A DNA stretch of 64,000 bases from Tethya wilhelma (Eukaryota; Porifera; Demospongiae; Tethyida; Tethyidae), in contig CAXIPT010000002.1 in the NCBI GenBank assembly GCA_964030475.1, positions 17,598,790 to 17,662,789 on the forward strand, read 5' to 3'. Shown here in pieces: positions 47,020 through 58,068 of this stretch. The notes beneath the pieces were generated by a model, which saw only the letters and a list, made by a program, of their open reading frames with translations, was not told the origin of the DNA and ran no database searches. Positions within the stretch are counted from its first letter, which is position 1, and each line of letters starts with the position of its first letter. The position numbers and the translations under genes were made by a program.

Positions 47020-50000
47020 ATGGATGAAGGGTCAGACGAGCATGCGAAGGAAAAACTAGTCTATTCTGAGCTCTCCACGGCTACTGATACTCAAGATGAA
47101 AAGGCGTTGTTGATACCAACCAAAACTGAGGAAGAAACGCCAGTTGGTTCTACTCTTGATGCAAGTTCCAAACCAGAAAAAACAGGACGAGCAAAAAGAA
47201 GGGAAAAGCGCTTAAAGAATGAGCCACAAAATGTCTTGTCAGGTAGAGTTTTAGTTTAAAGTATTCACCTACTCAATAACATAGAAGATAAAGTTCATAA
47301 CATGTTCATTTATATCCTATGATCTGATGTCTCATGTAGAAGATGGACCGTCAGGAGTTCATGTGTTGGACTTTGCTGAAGCCCGTGCCTCCGAACTCAA
47401 CCACATGGTGAAAGCCATGGGGTCGAAAGGTGGCTCCAAGCGAGCGTTCCAAGGCCTTCCAAGACACATGAGGAGAAGAGCCATGAGTCACAACGTGAAA
47501 CGTCTGCCTCGCAGGTTGAGGAAGAAAGCTGAAATGGAGGTATGTAAATTGATAGGTGTTTATAGTTGAGACCGTAAACACTGGTTATCACATCGTTTTG
47601 TGTGCTAGATGGAGAAGTCGTCTGGGTTAGAAGCTGGAGCTCCCAAGAAGAAAGAGAGTCGGAAGAAAAGACGAAAACCCACTAACCTCAAGAAAGAGTA
47701 TCTAAGAAGGCAAAAGAAATATGCTTGGCTGGAGACACACATTTGGCACGCAAAGAGAATGAAGATGGTGGACAAGAGTTATGGTTTCCGACTTGCCGAG
47801 CACTGCAGTGACAAGGGTGTGAGAGCAGCTTACAGGTCCCTGATTCATGGCTGCATGCTCTCCGTAAGTTTAGCAGCTTTTGCTTCAACATGGTGATCAT
47901 TAACATTATGTTTGTTGTGCAGGATATTTCTTACTACTGTTGTACCGAAGTTGTTGGTGAACAGCCCCGCATTATCAATTGCCTCAGCTCACTGTTCAAT
48001 TCCAGTACTGGTATGTGACTAGACACTGATTGTCCATTCCAAGCCTGATTATCATTCCTTCATGAATGATTCCACATGCAGGCCTCACGATTGGAGCAAA
48101 GGCATATTTGAGTGGTCAAAGGGAAGGAAAGGCCATGATGTACAAGCACCATGCTTACCCGAATGGTGCCATTGGTCCAGTTCAGTTTCTGTGGCAGGCA
48201 CCCCCTCCCCACAAGCCTGCAGTGAGCATTGAAGATTTGCTGACTGCTAAATCACTACCTGTCACGAGCCAGTCCACAAAACTGTGGATATGGTCTCATC
48301 CTGCTATCCACGACCAGGTCTTGTCAGAAATTCAAGCCAGGGTTGCAGCTCAAGGCGATGGCAGCATATTGGCCAAGAGTCTGAAGTTAGATCTTGTCAG
48401 GTTTCGACTCATTGGACCTCGTTCGCATGCAGTTCTCATGGAAACCTTGAAACCAGTTTTCGATTTTAGCTCTTCTGCCAGAGAAGAAGAAGAAGAAGAA
48501 GCAGAAGCAGTAGTGCCATTGCAGACTGTGCCTCGTGTGCGAGCATGGTGGAGCAGTGACTCAAACCATTCTGCTCTCCACTCCGACATCTTGTCCTCGT
48601 GTTATTCTTCCGTCAAGTCTGCCCCCAACCCAGCTCAGTTTTCTCGAGGATCTGTCATAGGCATGACGGTGTACGATCCACGACTGACCACTCCCGCTAA
48701 GAGCACCGACATGGTGTCTGCCTACTACCCGAGACCGATGGGCGATTCCTCCCTCCTGCAAGACTTGCTGAGCAGAGGAGGGAACAAAAACCCAAGTCCC
48801 GACAACGAGGATGGCCCTGAGGAGGAAGGTGAAGATGGTGAGACGAGTTCCGAGGAAGAGGAGATGGAGTGTGTGAAGATCGGCGAGGAATGTACTATTT
48901 TAGCTTCTGAAGGTGCTTCCGCTCCACCGATGTCTAATCTTTCTGTTTTACCAGTCGGCCTGGCTTACTCTCCCATATGGGATTCGAGCGTTCGAAAGGT
49001 AGTTGCTGACGATAAGATCAAGGAAGAGCTGTTGAATGGTTGTCGATCGCAGCAGTTTGTACGAAGGCCCATGCTGGATCTGCAAGGCAAGGCTAATCGC
49101 ATACCTGTATTGCTGATACAGCAATCAGCACAGTCATCAAACGGTGGGCACGGTGCTGGATGGGACCTCATCTTGCCATCAAACTGGGGTCTGGAGTTTT
49201 GGATATCTCTAAACTACCGAGGAGCTAGAGCCTGTGGTATGAAGGAGTTGCGAAAGTGCTCCCTAGAGGTCCAAGCACTGCACTTCCCTCACGACTATCC
49301 AGACACGGCCGCTGGGAGAGTTGAGAGTACGGAGCAGAGAGAGGCCCTCGAAGCTAGGCATCGCAGCCTCCCTCCAGACAAACGCCGCAACTATGGAAAG
49401 CTCTTGATCTCTTCACCTTTCTTTTGTCCGTGGATTGAATTGATCTCTAAGTGGAAGACCACCAGCCTCCCTCCGAGACTCCATCGGATGGTGTCACCCC
49501 TCTTGGAGACAGAAGGAGAAGATGATGTCAGTGATCTTGTTCAGCCGGCAAAGAAAATCAAGCTAGAAGAAGAGAGTTCACAGGGCCCACAGGTAATGAG
49601 CCAAGGTACAACCGACTGCTACGTGCTGAGGTGCAGGGACACACTGCTAAGCCTCTCTCAGTTCATTGAGTACATATTCCGTCACAAAAAGCAGCAGAAA
49701 TCGTCATCGTTGGTTGCTGGTGGCAGTTCGTCAGTGAGCTACTCCGACAAGTTTTTCCAATCCTGCATGAGTGAGTTTCGAATCGCCGAACTTCTACGAG
49801 ATCATGCATCGGCACTTATTGCTATCAAATTTGAGACGAACCAGCGAGGTACAGTGGGCGATCGGGCCACCATTTCGGTCCCTTGTGACTCAGACCTGAG
49901 AAATCTAGTCACTACTGTCCGTAGACGACCGTTTTCTGGGCCCAAGGAGGAGCTTAATCAAAAAGGTATGACCATTGTTAACGGAGAGTCGATCTGTATC

Positions 50001-50464
50001 GGTGTCTCCAATTTGACGAGAAAGCAAATCAAGGAAGTGAAGCAGATTCAGAAGCTGAGAGAAAAAGGTGAGCCAATAGCTGTTCTAGGTGAATGGCTAT
50101 AGTACTGTGTATTTGTATGATTCTATCTGGTGGACATACTCATTGTTATTATTGTAATTTCTTTTCTTTTGTAAATCCAGCTAGGAAAACCCATCCTGAA
50201 GCTCCTTCAACTGTCGTGTCTTCTCCAGTTGAAGAGTTTAAACTTTGTCCTGTTATGCCTTCAAGACAGGAGTTTGGCTATGTCACTACAGCTGGCCTAA
50301 GACTCACCGTGTCTCGCTCGTCTGGGATAGGATTCTGTACCGTTGGAGGTCTACTGGAGACAGCCAGGAGGTGCTACGTTGCTCAAGACATCGATGAGCT
50401 TCTTGCACTGGCAAGAGGTGAGGATATTCAGTACTGGATTGTAAAACTCTCTCTGCATCTTTAA
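47020..50464 (+). CDS. POP1: RNase P / RNase MRP protein subunit POP1
   Basis: Six exons: 47020-47242, 47340-47539, 47609-47863, 47923-48010, 48082-50067 and 50181-50464. They sum to 3,036 nt, an intact 1,011-residue frame, against about 1,020 in vertebrates. POP1 signatures: FAEARASELNHMVKA, LPRHMRRRAMSHNVKRLPRR, WLETHIWHAKRMKMV, the DISYYCCTEVVGE exon, GLTIGAKAYLSGQREGKA, the POPLD region around RGARACGMKEL and DYPDTAAGRVESTEQREALE, and a C-terminal domain ending GYVTTAGLRLTVSRSSGIG...YWIVKLSL. POP1 is the largest protein of nuclear RNase P and MRP and holds the RNA in its catalytic fold (known). An acidic Glu-rich insert (near 48815-48875) lies between the POP1 and POPLD domains. Confidence 0.96.
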
Positions 50465-50895
50465 TTTTTCATAAACAACTGTTACAATTTGATAGCGGAC
50501 CCATGTATGGTTCAACTTATTCTTGATCATTTATTTTATCACTGTTAGTCAATCACAATCATACATTTACATTTCTCCCTCTCCCTCATATATTATTATG
50601 TGTACACATGACATGTCATAGTTTTGGTTACATAAAGTATTGTTGCAATAATAACAGCTTTTGAAGTGGTGGTGAGTCACTAGTGTATGGGCATTATTTA
50701 GAATTGTTTGACTAACCAGCTGGTATGTAGGAGATGATATTGAGTAAGATTATTGTGTAGATATTAGAGAACAGTTACTATACAGTCAATAAAAAATGTT
50801 TTGCTAGACTATAATATAACAAGAGTACAACAAAACCATAGTATTACAGAAAAAGGATGGTAAGTGTTGTGATGGATGAGGGCTTGGGTGCAGTC
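50465..50895. other. Convergent 3' flanks, POP1 and gene at 50896
   Basis: AT-rich 3' UTR-like sequence with AATAAA-like AATAAAAA at 50787. No ORF. Confidence 0.6.
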
Positions 50896-51628
50896 TTACA
50901 GTCGACACAGCAAGAATGTACCTGGCCCAGATGTTTCTACGTCAATATAGCCACCTTCATTGACGTGCCAATAGTAGGACTTGTCATCTTGTGGTCTCAT
51001 TGTTTTGAAGTACTGAAGGTATAAATTATTGTTACTGGATTCAACTTCAAATTTATATGTGATAGCATCTTTAGACTTGGCACTTTGCTGTATCAGAAAA
51101 AAACAAAAAAAACAATAATAAAAAGCCTCATAAAATATTATAATGCCTGGTTCTGCAGACTTGCAACTATATTTACCTCAGTAATCTCAAAAAAAGGATC
51201 AGATGCTATTGATTTCGAGAAATTTACTGATAAGAATTTATTTGTTGCAAATTTTGGCTGAAGAGTTATCACACAACTGTGAAGATTCACTATCCACTTC
51301 ACTTGGTCACAATTCAGAGTGCTCGATCCAGTCTTAAGCTTGTGTTTGAAGTCAGTCTCATCCCAGAATAAAACTTGGCTGTTGGCTGAGTCCTCAGTGA
51401 TACAGCGTATACAATAGTATGGTGTATCCTAGATATAATAGGTACAATGAGGAAGAGAATGCAGTAAGATTCCATCTTCCATAATTATTATAGCACTTTC
51501 TAATCGACTTTGATAGTGATTATGGTGCTAATCACAATTATTTATGATTTTGCTTTTCAAACCTGATGTTTTCTGAAGATACTTTTCCACTCAATTTTTT
51601 TTGGTGACCAGCTTCTCAGGTAGTCCAT
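50896..51628 (-). CDS. Unrecognised small protein, cluster gene 1
   Basis: Start MDYLRSWSPKKIEWKSIF at 51628; exons at ~51628-51561, ~51429-51178 and ~51090-50896. The second exon holds a SQVLFWDETDFKHKLKTGSS block and FLSVNFSKSIASDPFFEITE. The last exon reads YKFEVESSNNNLYLQYF, then DDKSYYWHVNEGGYIDVET and GTFLLCRL, stop at 50896. About 165 residues, no signal peptide, no membrane segment. It is clearly paralogous to the gene at 52613-53708: same exon count, same VNF...PFFE and YYWHV.E motifs, same exon phases. I do not recognise the family. The alternating hydrophobic pattern and size suggest an all-beta fold such as a beta-trefoil, which is only inference. Confidence 0.7.
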
Positions 51629-52612
51629 TATGGTTTGATTATATTTTGTGAAGGCTGTTGTGTCTTGTTCTGTGTTTAAGAGCAGTCACTGTGTGTATTA
51701 TATTAAGAGGAATGGGGATTACCTGGGGGATTTTAATGCATGACAGATTGTGTTAGTTTGTTACCATAGAAATAAATGCCATATTTAGCACCACTTGTGC
51801 AATCACCACATGTGAGCATGCATGTGTGCATGGTGACAAATTGACCTCTAACCTCTGAACTCTGTAGCTATTATGCAGTGCCCAGTAAAGTTTACCTGGG
51901 AATGTTCTGCTTGAAGTGACCTTTTAGGCTTTATATAGTCATGGTTGAGGTTCCATCCATACTCCAGGTTTTGATGTGGAATTCAAACCTATTGTCTAAA
52001 CTTGCTTTATTGTACCAGAGTACCACATCCCTCTGAGGTTAGAGTAAGTCCTTGTAGTGGTTAGACCTCCTCTGAGCAGAGAATATATTCATTCATCCTC
52101 CCACCTAAATGCTTCACTGCTGAGCTGACATAATATACACATGCATGAATTATTGAATTAAGAATTGTGTTTATTGGCCAAGCTTATATTTTTAATACCA
52201 CCCACTGAGATGGCGACAGTGATGATCTCATACATGATGCAACCGAATGTAAAACAATGAATAGTGCATGCACCCATGCACCTCTAGGTGAGGCCACAGA
52301 CAATGTAAATGTAATGTCTGCACTCTCATACTCTTCGGTAACCCCCAGGGAGTATTTTTTTTCCGTTTGTTATTAGTTCTCAGCCGCCAATGTCTATATA
52401 GGGTTAAGCTTTGATGCTTGTGAAGTCAGCACTCCATGGTTGACAATATACACATCTAATGTTTATGTACATCCACATAATTTACAATAATTCAGGTAAT
52501 TGTTGTGGAAGCTATTGAAATAATTATAATAATATTATTGTACTAACTATTGTGGTACTCTTAATGTTTGTTTTTTAATGGGTATGCCTAGTTTTGATAA
52601 ATTTAAGTTGTT
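51629..52612. other. Intergenic between cluster genes 1 and 2
   Basis: No credible exon; AT-rich. Contains the promoter of cluster gene 1. Confidence 0.5.
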
Positions 52613-52912
52613 TTAGGCACAGTCAAGAGATTTTGTGCAAAACACCATTGCATTTTCAGAGGAGGGATGAAGGTAGATATCAGCTGTCTCTTCATCCACA
52701 TGCCAATAATAGAACTCCTTATCTTTTGGGTTGGGCACTTTTAAGGACAAGTACTTCAGTGGCAACCCACTCTCACTGCCAGCTGTAATCTCAAACTCAT
52801 GTGCTGTCTCACTTGGATTATAATTAGGATCATCCAGCTAGAGTGAAGAAGAAACATGAATTTAGTTGTTGTGGTTTTATACAAACAAAAATACTTTTTC
52901 AAAAAGATTGTG

Positions 52913-52980
<68 letters not shown>

Positions 52981-53390
52981 GTGGACGTGTGTGTATATCT
53001 TTCATACTGAAATCATCTCAAAGAATGGCTCTGCTCCCAAAGAAAAGTTCACTGCTAGGACTTTGTTGCCCTGGTCTTTGAGTTGTAGTTTTACTGTGGT
53101 TATTTCGCCCTTTGAACTGAGAACAGACATTTCAAAAATGGCTTCCTCACAGCAAGGGCTGCTTGCTCCAGTTTTCAGCCCGGGTGTCTGGTCCTCTTCA
53201 TGTGGATTTGGCTTGCACCAGTAGATAATGCTCAACTGATCATCCATGTTAGCATTTTCTGTCAGATTCAGTGATGAATACTGTAGCGTGTGTACAATAA
53301 TGTTCAAATCGTGAATATACATAATAATGAGTGTCTGTCTGTGTGTGTGCATGTGTGTGTCTGTCTGTCTATCTGTGTGTGCGTGTGTGN

Positions 53391-53454
<64 letters not shown>

Positions 53455-53708
53455 TGTGTGTGTGTGTGTGCAGCAATAGGATTGATGGCTCCTTGTTAAT
53501 TAAATTTATTCTATTGATTGTTTGCTGACTGATGTTTAAAAGATGTACCTATATTGATGTGCACAAGTAGCAATATGCTATTATTTTTTTTTACCTGATC
53601 TTTAGAGAAGACTTTCACAAGTTTTCTTCTTGGCTTAGAACCATCTTTGTTCTTCTTTGGTCCCTGCTGTCCTAGCTTCAGACGGAATTCACTCTTGGTT
53701 CTGTCCAT
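52613..53708 (-). CDS. Unrecognised small protein, cluster gene 2
   Basis: Start MDRTKSEFRLKLGQQGPKKN at 53708, a Lys-rich first exon to ~53596. The second exon (~53283-53020) has LSIIYWCKPNPHEEDQTPG, a CCEEAIFEMSVLSS segment and GNKVLAVNFSLGAEPFFEMI. The last exon (~52838-52613) has AHEFEITAGSESGLPLKYLS, KDKEFYYWHVDEETADIYL and a Cys near the end, stop at 52613. About 180 residues, leaderless, no TM segment. Paralogue of cluster gene 1; the basic first exon is the main difference. A (CT)n tract sits in the intron before the last exon. Function unknown. Confidence 0.7.
52917..52980. repeat. (CT)n microsatellite
   Basis: CT run in the intron of cluster gene 2. Confidence 0.95.
53376..53470. 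repeat. (GT)n microsatellite with single N
   Basis: GT run with N at 53390; intronic in cluster gene 2. Confidence 0.95.
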
Positions 53709-54426
53709 CTTTAGCTGTTCTCCCTTTCTCTTTCAAAATTGGTAAATTCCACTCCTGCTCTCTGCTTTTATAGCCGTTTTTTGCCCTGATGTATGTGACT
53801 TGTTTGGAGAAGGGTAGAATTTGGATTGCTATTACTGATGTACTGATTTCTCATTCACATGTATAGTTATCAAAACTAGCGTGAGTGTTTTTGGTGCAAC
53901 AACAATACTGAAAGTAATCACTGTAGCATCGATAAATCATTACCGACCCTTTGTTTTTATCTAGAAGTAAAAACTTGTCTGTACACTTACAACTGAGAGA
54001 TAAATGTCTTGAATTGAGCTCTCTGTATCACATCATAAACTATATATTTCAACCTTGCACTCTACAACTTATGATGTGTAGTAGTGTGCTTCTGGTCTTA
54101 TATATATCAGGGTAGAGCCCTTACAGAATGGAAGAATTTTGCAATGAAATGTTGACTAACTATGGTTTTGTGTAGGCAGTGTGAGTGATTCTGTTTCCTT
54201 TCTTTATTACTGGACCCTTATGAAGGGATTTCTGTGCAGTTAATATCACATGCATTACTATGTATGAAACCACTGCTGCTGAAGCCTCTGGCCATATCCT
54301 GTTTAAACATATGGGAGTAAGCAACACGCATACATAATACAGAGGGTCTTATGATACATAGCCATATTATTTTGATATTTTTGACTGATATTATCTTTCC
54401 CTTGTGTGTTTGTGTGTGTGTGTGTN

Positions 54427-54485
<59 letters not shown>

Positions 54486-55515
54486 GTGTGTGTGTGTGTA
54501 TGTGTATGTGCGTGGGCGTGATATGATATTCATTGTTGACTCAGCATCCACAAGGTACTGCCTGTCTCTAACCATGCATGGTTACCAGGAACTAGTACAA
54601 ATTTCTCCAGAAGCCAACAGACATTACAAAATGCCTTAAGGTCTGTCACAGATTCTTTTTTAATAGCTTGCAGCTCTCAGCATCCTAGGGATAGGGAGGG
54701 ATGACCCCCGGGTCCTTCCCTAATGTACATTCCAGGACGTTGACGTCTTTATCACGAGATCACATGCTCATAATGTAACATTATCAGCTATGCAGTTTGA
54801 ACGGCTTTGTTTGTGTAAATAGAAAGTGAATTTTCCCAAATGGATCTTTTTCTTGATTCGACATCTAAGAGTGGCTCTTCTCTCTAGCTACTTTTATTAT
54901 ATACCTCAAACCTGTTGTGGGGAATTATTGTGGCCACATTTGTTTGTTTGTGGTTTGTGATTGTAGAGATACAATTATTAAGTTGCCTATAAAGAACTTG
55001 GTTGTCAATGCTGCTATGCATAAGTTCACTCTCAGTTAACTGCCATGATAAACACAAGTTGTGCTTTGTTTGCAATTGGAACTCAAACCCTATTTGCGCT
55101 TCATTATTTTTAATGTTTGTTTAAGTTAGCATTTTTTGTGAGTGGTCTGATCCATTAAATACAAGCACTCAAATTATTCTATTGATGTGTATCAGGAGAT
55201 CTAGATTCTAACGCTCATGTTTAGGATAGAATTCAGAGCTACTGTAAATATAAGTGTATTCATGCCTTAATTGAAGCCCACCACCCATGTTGTATCAGTG
55301 TGTGAATCTCATTGTTGTTAGTTCTATCAAAATTTAATTTTATTGTCAAAGATGATTTAGTGGGTAAGAACACAACTCTGTTTGAAAGTTATCTGTTCTG
55401 TAGATAAAATGCTAATAAACACATTCCATTGTATAGCTGTGGATAGGATAATACATTATATACCATAAGACCGTTAACTTCAAAGGTTTGCTGAATTATG
55501 CACACTTCAGAAAAG
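53709..55515. other. Intergenic between cluster genes 2 and 3
   Basis: 1.8 kb without a credible exon. Holds a (GT)n run at 54403-54520 with an N at 54426. The short ORFs here have no domain or splice signature. Confidence 0.5.
54403..54520. repeat. (GT)n microsatellite with single N
   Basis: Long GT run, N at 54426, degenerate towards the 3' end. Confidence 0.95.
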
Positions 55516-56310
55516 TCATGGCATTTCTGTAACCCAAACGGCATACTTTGCTTGGCAGTCTGTGCTGGATTTTTGCAGTGTAATCTTCTTTCCAATGCCA
55601 TTGTTTGTGAAGAAGTAGCAACCAGCATTTGCACCGCTGGTGATATGGAAACAGAAAGAAACTCTAGTATCAACATCATCGTCATACCTCCAAACAGTGT
55701 TGTAGTCATGTGGCTTTTGCTGTGCACAATTTTTAATATTTACAGTGGATAATATTTTAATAATATTATGATTAATTAAATTTTATGGTCTGTAAGAGGC
55801 TACAGTAATACTCACCTCTTCTGGAGAGAGAATAGATTTGTCTTTCAATTTCACAATGCGGGTGTTGAGGTCAGCAAAGAGCATGAATGTTTTATCAGTC
55901 CTGTTGTCTTTCACATACATCAAACCTTTTGTTTCCAGTGACTTAGGGACACTGCCCAACCAGAACCACCCTGTTATGATAGTATTATAGTTTAGAGTTT
56001 GATGAGGTTGCTGATCGACTTACTTAAGCTGTCCTGTAGTAGTTCTTCATGACTGACAATTTGAGAAAGATAAAGTGTTTCTGGTTCGCATCGATCGTTC
56101 GTGCCGTCACACTCCAACCTCGAATTCCAGATCTTCGATCATCAGAGGAGAGGATACAAAACTTACTTAACTCCATCTCACAATAGTTGATATTAGATTT
56201 TCACGAATAAAGTAAACAGGGGCTGTTCTATTCTCTGACTCCAATTGCAACTCTGTCTCAAATATATATCTTGTTGTGTCTTCATATCTGGTGATCACTG
56301 AATAACCCAT
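55516..56310 (-). CDS. Unrecognised small protein, cluster gene 3
   Basis: Start MGYSVITRYEDTTRYIFETE at 56310. Downstream exons read WNSRLECDGTNDRCEPETLY, then GWFWLGSVPKSLETKGLMYV and DKTFMLFADLNTRIVKLKDK. The last exon has HDYNTVWRYDDDVDTRVSF, CFHITSGANAGCYFF and a KYAVW end, stop at 55516. About 190 residues, leaderless. Closely paralogous to the gene at 56878-57852 across the last three exons (HNTVWRYD, FHI.SG.NAGCYFF, KSS.D...A.W). Around 56120 the two paralogues differ by a 1-nt length change in the homologous exon; here an alternative acceptor (GATCGAAG|ATCTGG) keeps the frame open. Function unknown. Confidence 0.65.
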
Positions 56311-56877
56311 TTCGAGTAGTTAGTTTTCTGTTTCCATACTACTAAATTATAATGGTTATGTACAAGTCATTGATAAGGCACCTGTTGTGTGCGCATGATG
56401 TGGATCATGGTCAATTGATACTAAAGTGACTGATTATCACCACATCTTATCGTGGTCAGGTGATGGGAGGTGCCTGATCAAATTTAATTCTTCTTCTCTG
56501 TGTTGTACATGTCATGCATGTGGTGGCATGTGGTGATGTCTGGAAATATTTGTTTGATTGTTGTGTGATGTAATATATAGTTGTTTTATTTATAGAATAG
56601 CAAGCGCAGCATCATACGTAATGCATACTATGCATTAATACAAAATTAGCTTCAATGGTTAGTATTTTAAACATGCCAGATAAACACAATGGCATTAGAA
56701 TCAATGCATTCTATAGATGTATAAATAATAAAATCATACTCCATAAAAATAATATTCTACATCAACTTTCTATTAATTTTTGACATTAAGAAAATAATGA
56801 TTGTTTGAAATTCTGAAAGGTTGGATCACATGATCATGTATATATGGGTGACTGGGAAAGTAATCTTTCTGCCAAAA
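56311..56877. other. Intergenic between cluster genes 3 and 4
   Basis: 567 bp, AT-rich; promoter of cluster gene 3 expected near 56311-56400. No ORF. Confidence 0.5.
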
Positions 56878-57852
56878 TTACTCAGTATGTGTTGACCAAA
56901 TTGCAAACTTCAGCTTTTGGTCTTCACTGGATTTTGTTAAGGCTATCTCTTTTTCAATGCCATCTTGGTTGAAGAAGTAGCAGCCAGCATTCTCACCACT
57001 TTTGATATGAAAATAGAATGCCACTGTACCGTTAATGCCCTGATCGTACCTCCAAACTGTATTGTGTTCATTTGGCTTTAGCTGCAATGAATGAAGTGAG
57101 AATACAGCAATATTAATCTTCATAGTAACTGTTATCACATGCATGTTATCTGGTTTACTTGTTCTGGTTTAAGGTGAGCCTTGTCTTCCAATTTCATACG
57201 GCAGCGCTTCTCGTCTATGAAGAGCATGTAGGTCTTTTCCCTCCAGCTGTCTTTAACGTGCATCACACCCTTTGTTGTTTCCAATGGTGTAGAGGTAGTA
57301 TCCAAAATGAACCACCCTATTTATAATATTGTATATAGCAGTTGTGAAACAAACAAACGAACAAACAAACAAAACAAACAATGAATGAGATCATAATCAC
57401 TGGAATAAGTTTACTACACTAGCTCATGTATTCAATGCATGCATCTAGATACTGAGCTCGATTAACTTACTTAGGCTGTCACGTGTCAATTCTTTGTGAC
57501 CAGTTATTTGGCACACATAGAGAGTGTCGGGTTGACAAAGATCTTGCCTGCATCTACAACCAGAAGCTCGGATTCCTGATCTTGGATCTTTAGAGAGTAA
57601 AATGTAGAACTATATACAAAGAAATGATAAGCATTATAACATAATTATGATGTGCTAACACTCTTCACAGACACTTAGAATCACGTACGATGTACTCGAG
57701 GATGTACTTACAACTTGCTCCATTTTGTCTCCTGAACCGTCTACTTCCTCTCTGGATGGTTTTCCAGATGTAGCGGCTCTACTTCGGCTCAATCTGAGGC
57801 ACACAATAACAGTGTTTGAAGGCATAATTGCTTGCTTTTGTAGTTTAAGCAC
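56878..57852 (-). CDS. Unrecognised small protein, cluster gene 4
   Basis: First exon in frame from 57852 (MLKLQKQAIMPSNTVIVC...) or from the ATG at 57723 (MEQV); the start is undecided. Later exons: DPRSGIRASGCRCRQDLCQP with DTLYVCQITGHKELTRDSLS; GWFILDTTSTPLETTKGVMH with KTYMLFIDEKRCRMKLEDK; and EHNTVWRYDQGINGTVAFYF with HIKSGENAGCYFF and LKFAIWSTHTE, stop at 56878. Paralogue of cluster gene 3 with shared exon borders. Several Cys (CRCRQDLC) are concentrated in exon 2. No signal peptide or TM segment. Not recognised as any named family. Confidence 0.68.
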
Positions 57853-58068
57853 TCTTGCCCAAGACTTTTATAAAAAGTTGAGCAGAACGATTATGGGGGA
57901 GTACCAGGGATTTTTGCTTACGTAATTGCGCGCCGATCTGTCCCGCATGACTTCAGACTGAGCATGCGCAATGCGGAATCATGCAATCTAAAACTTTAAT
58001 AATAGTTATCACAAACTGGTCTAGACCTACAGTTCTCAATCTACTTCACTATGTTCAACTAAAGAATA

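Noticed and set aside
47351..47591. Minus-strand ORFs under POP1 exon 2
   Set aside because: Shadow frames of a well-conserved POP1 exon.
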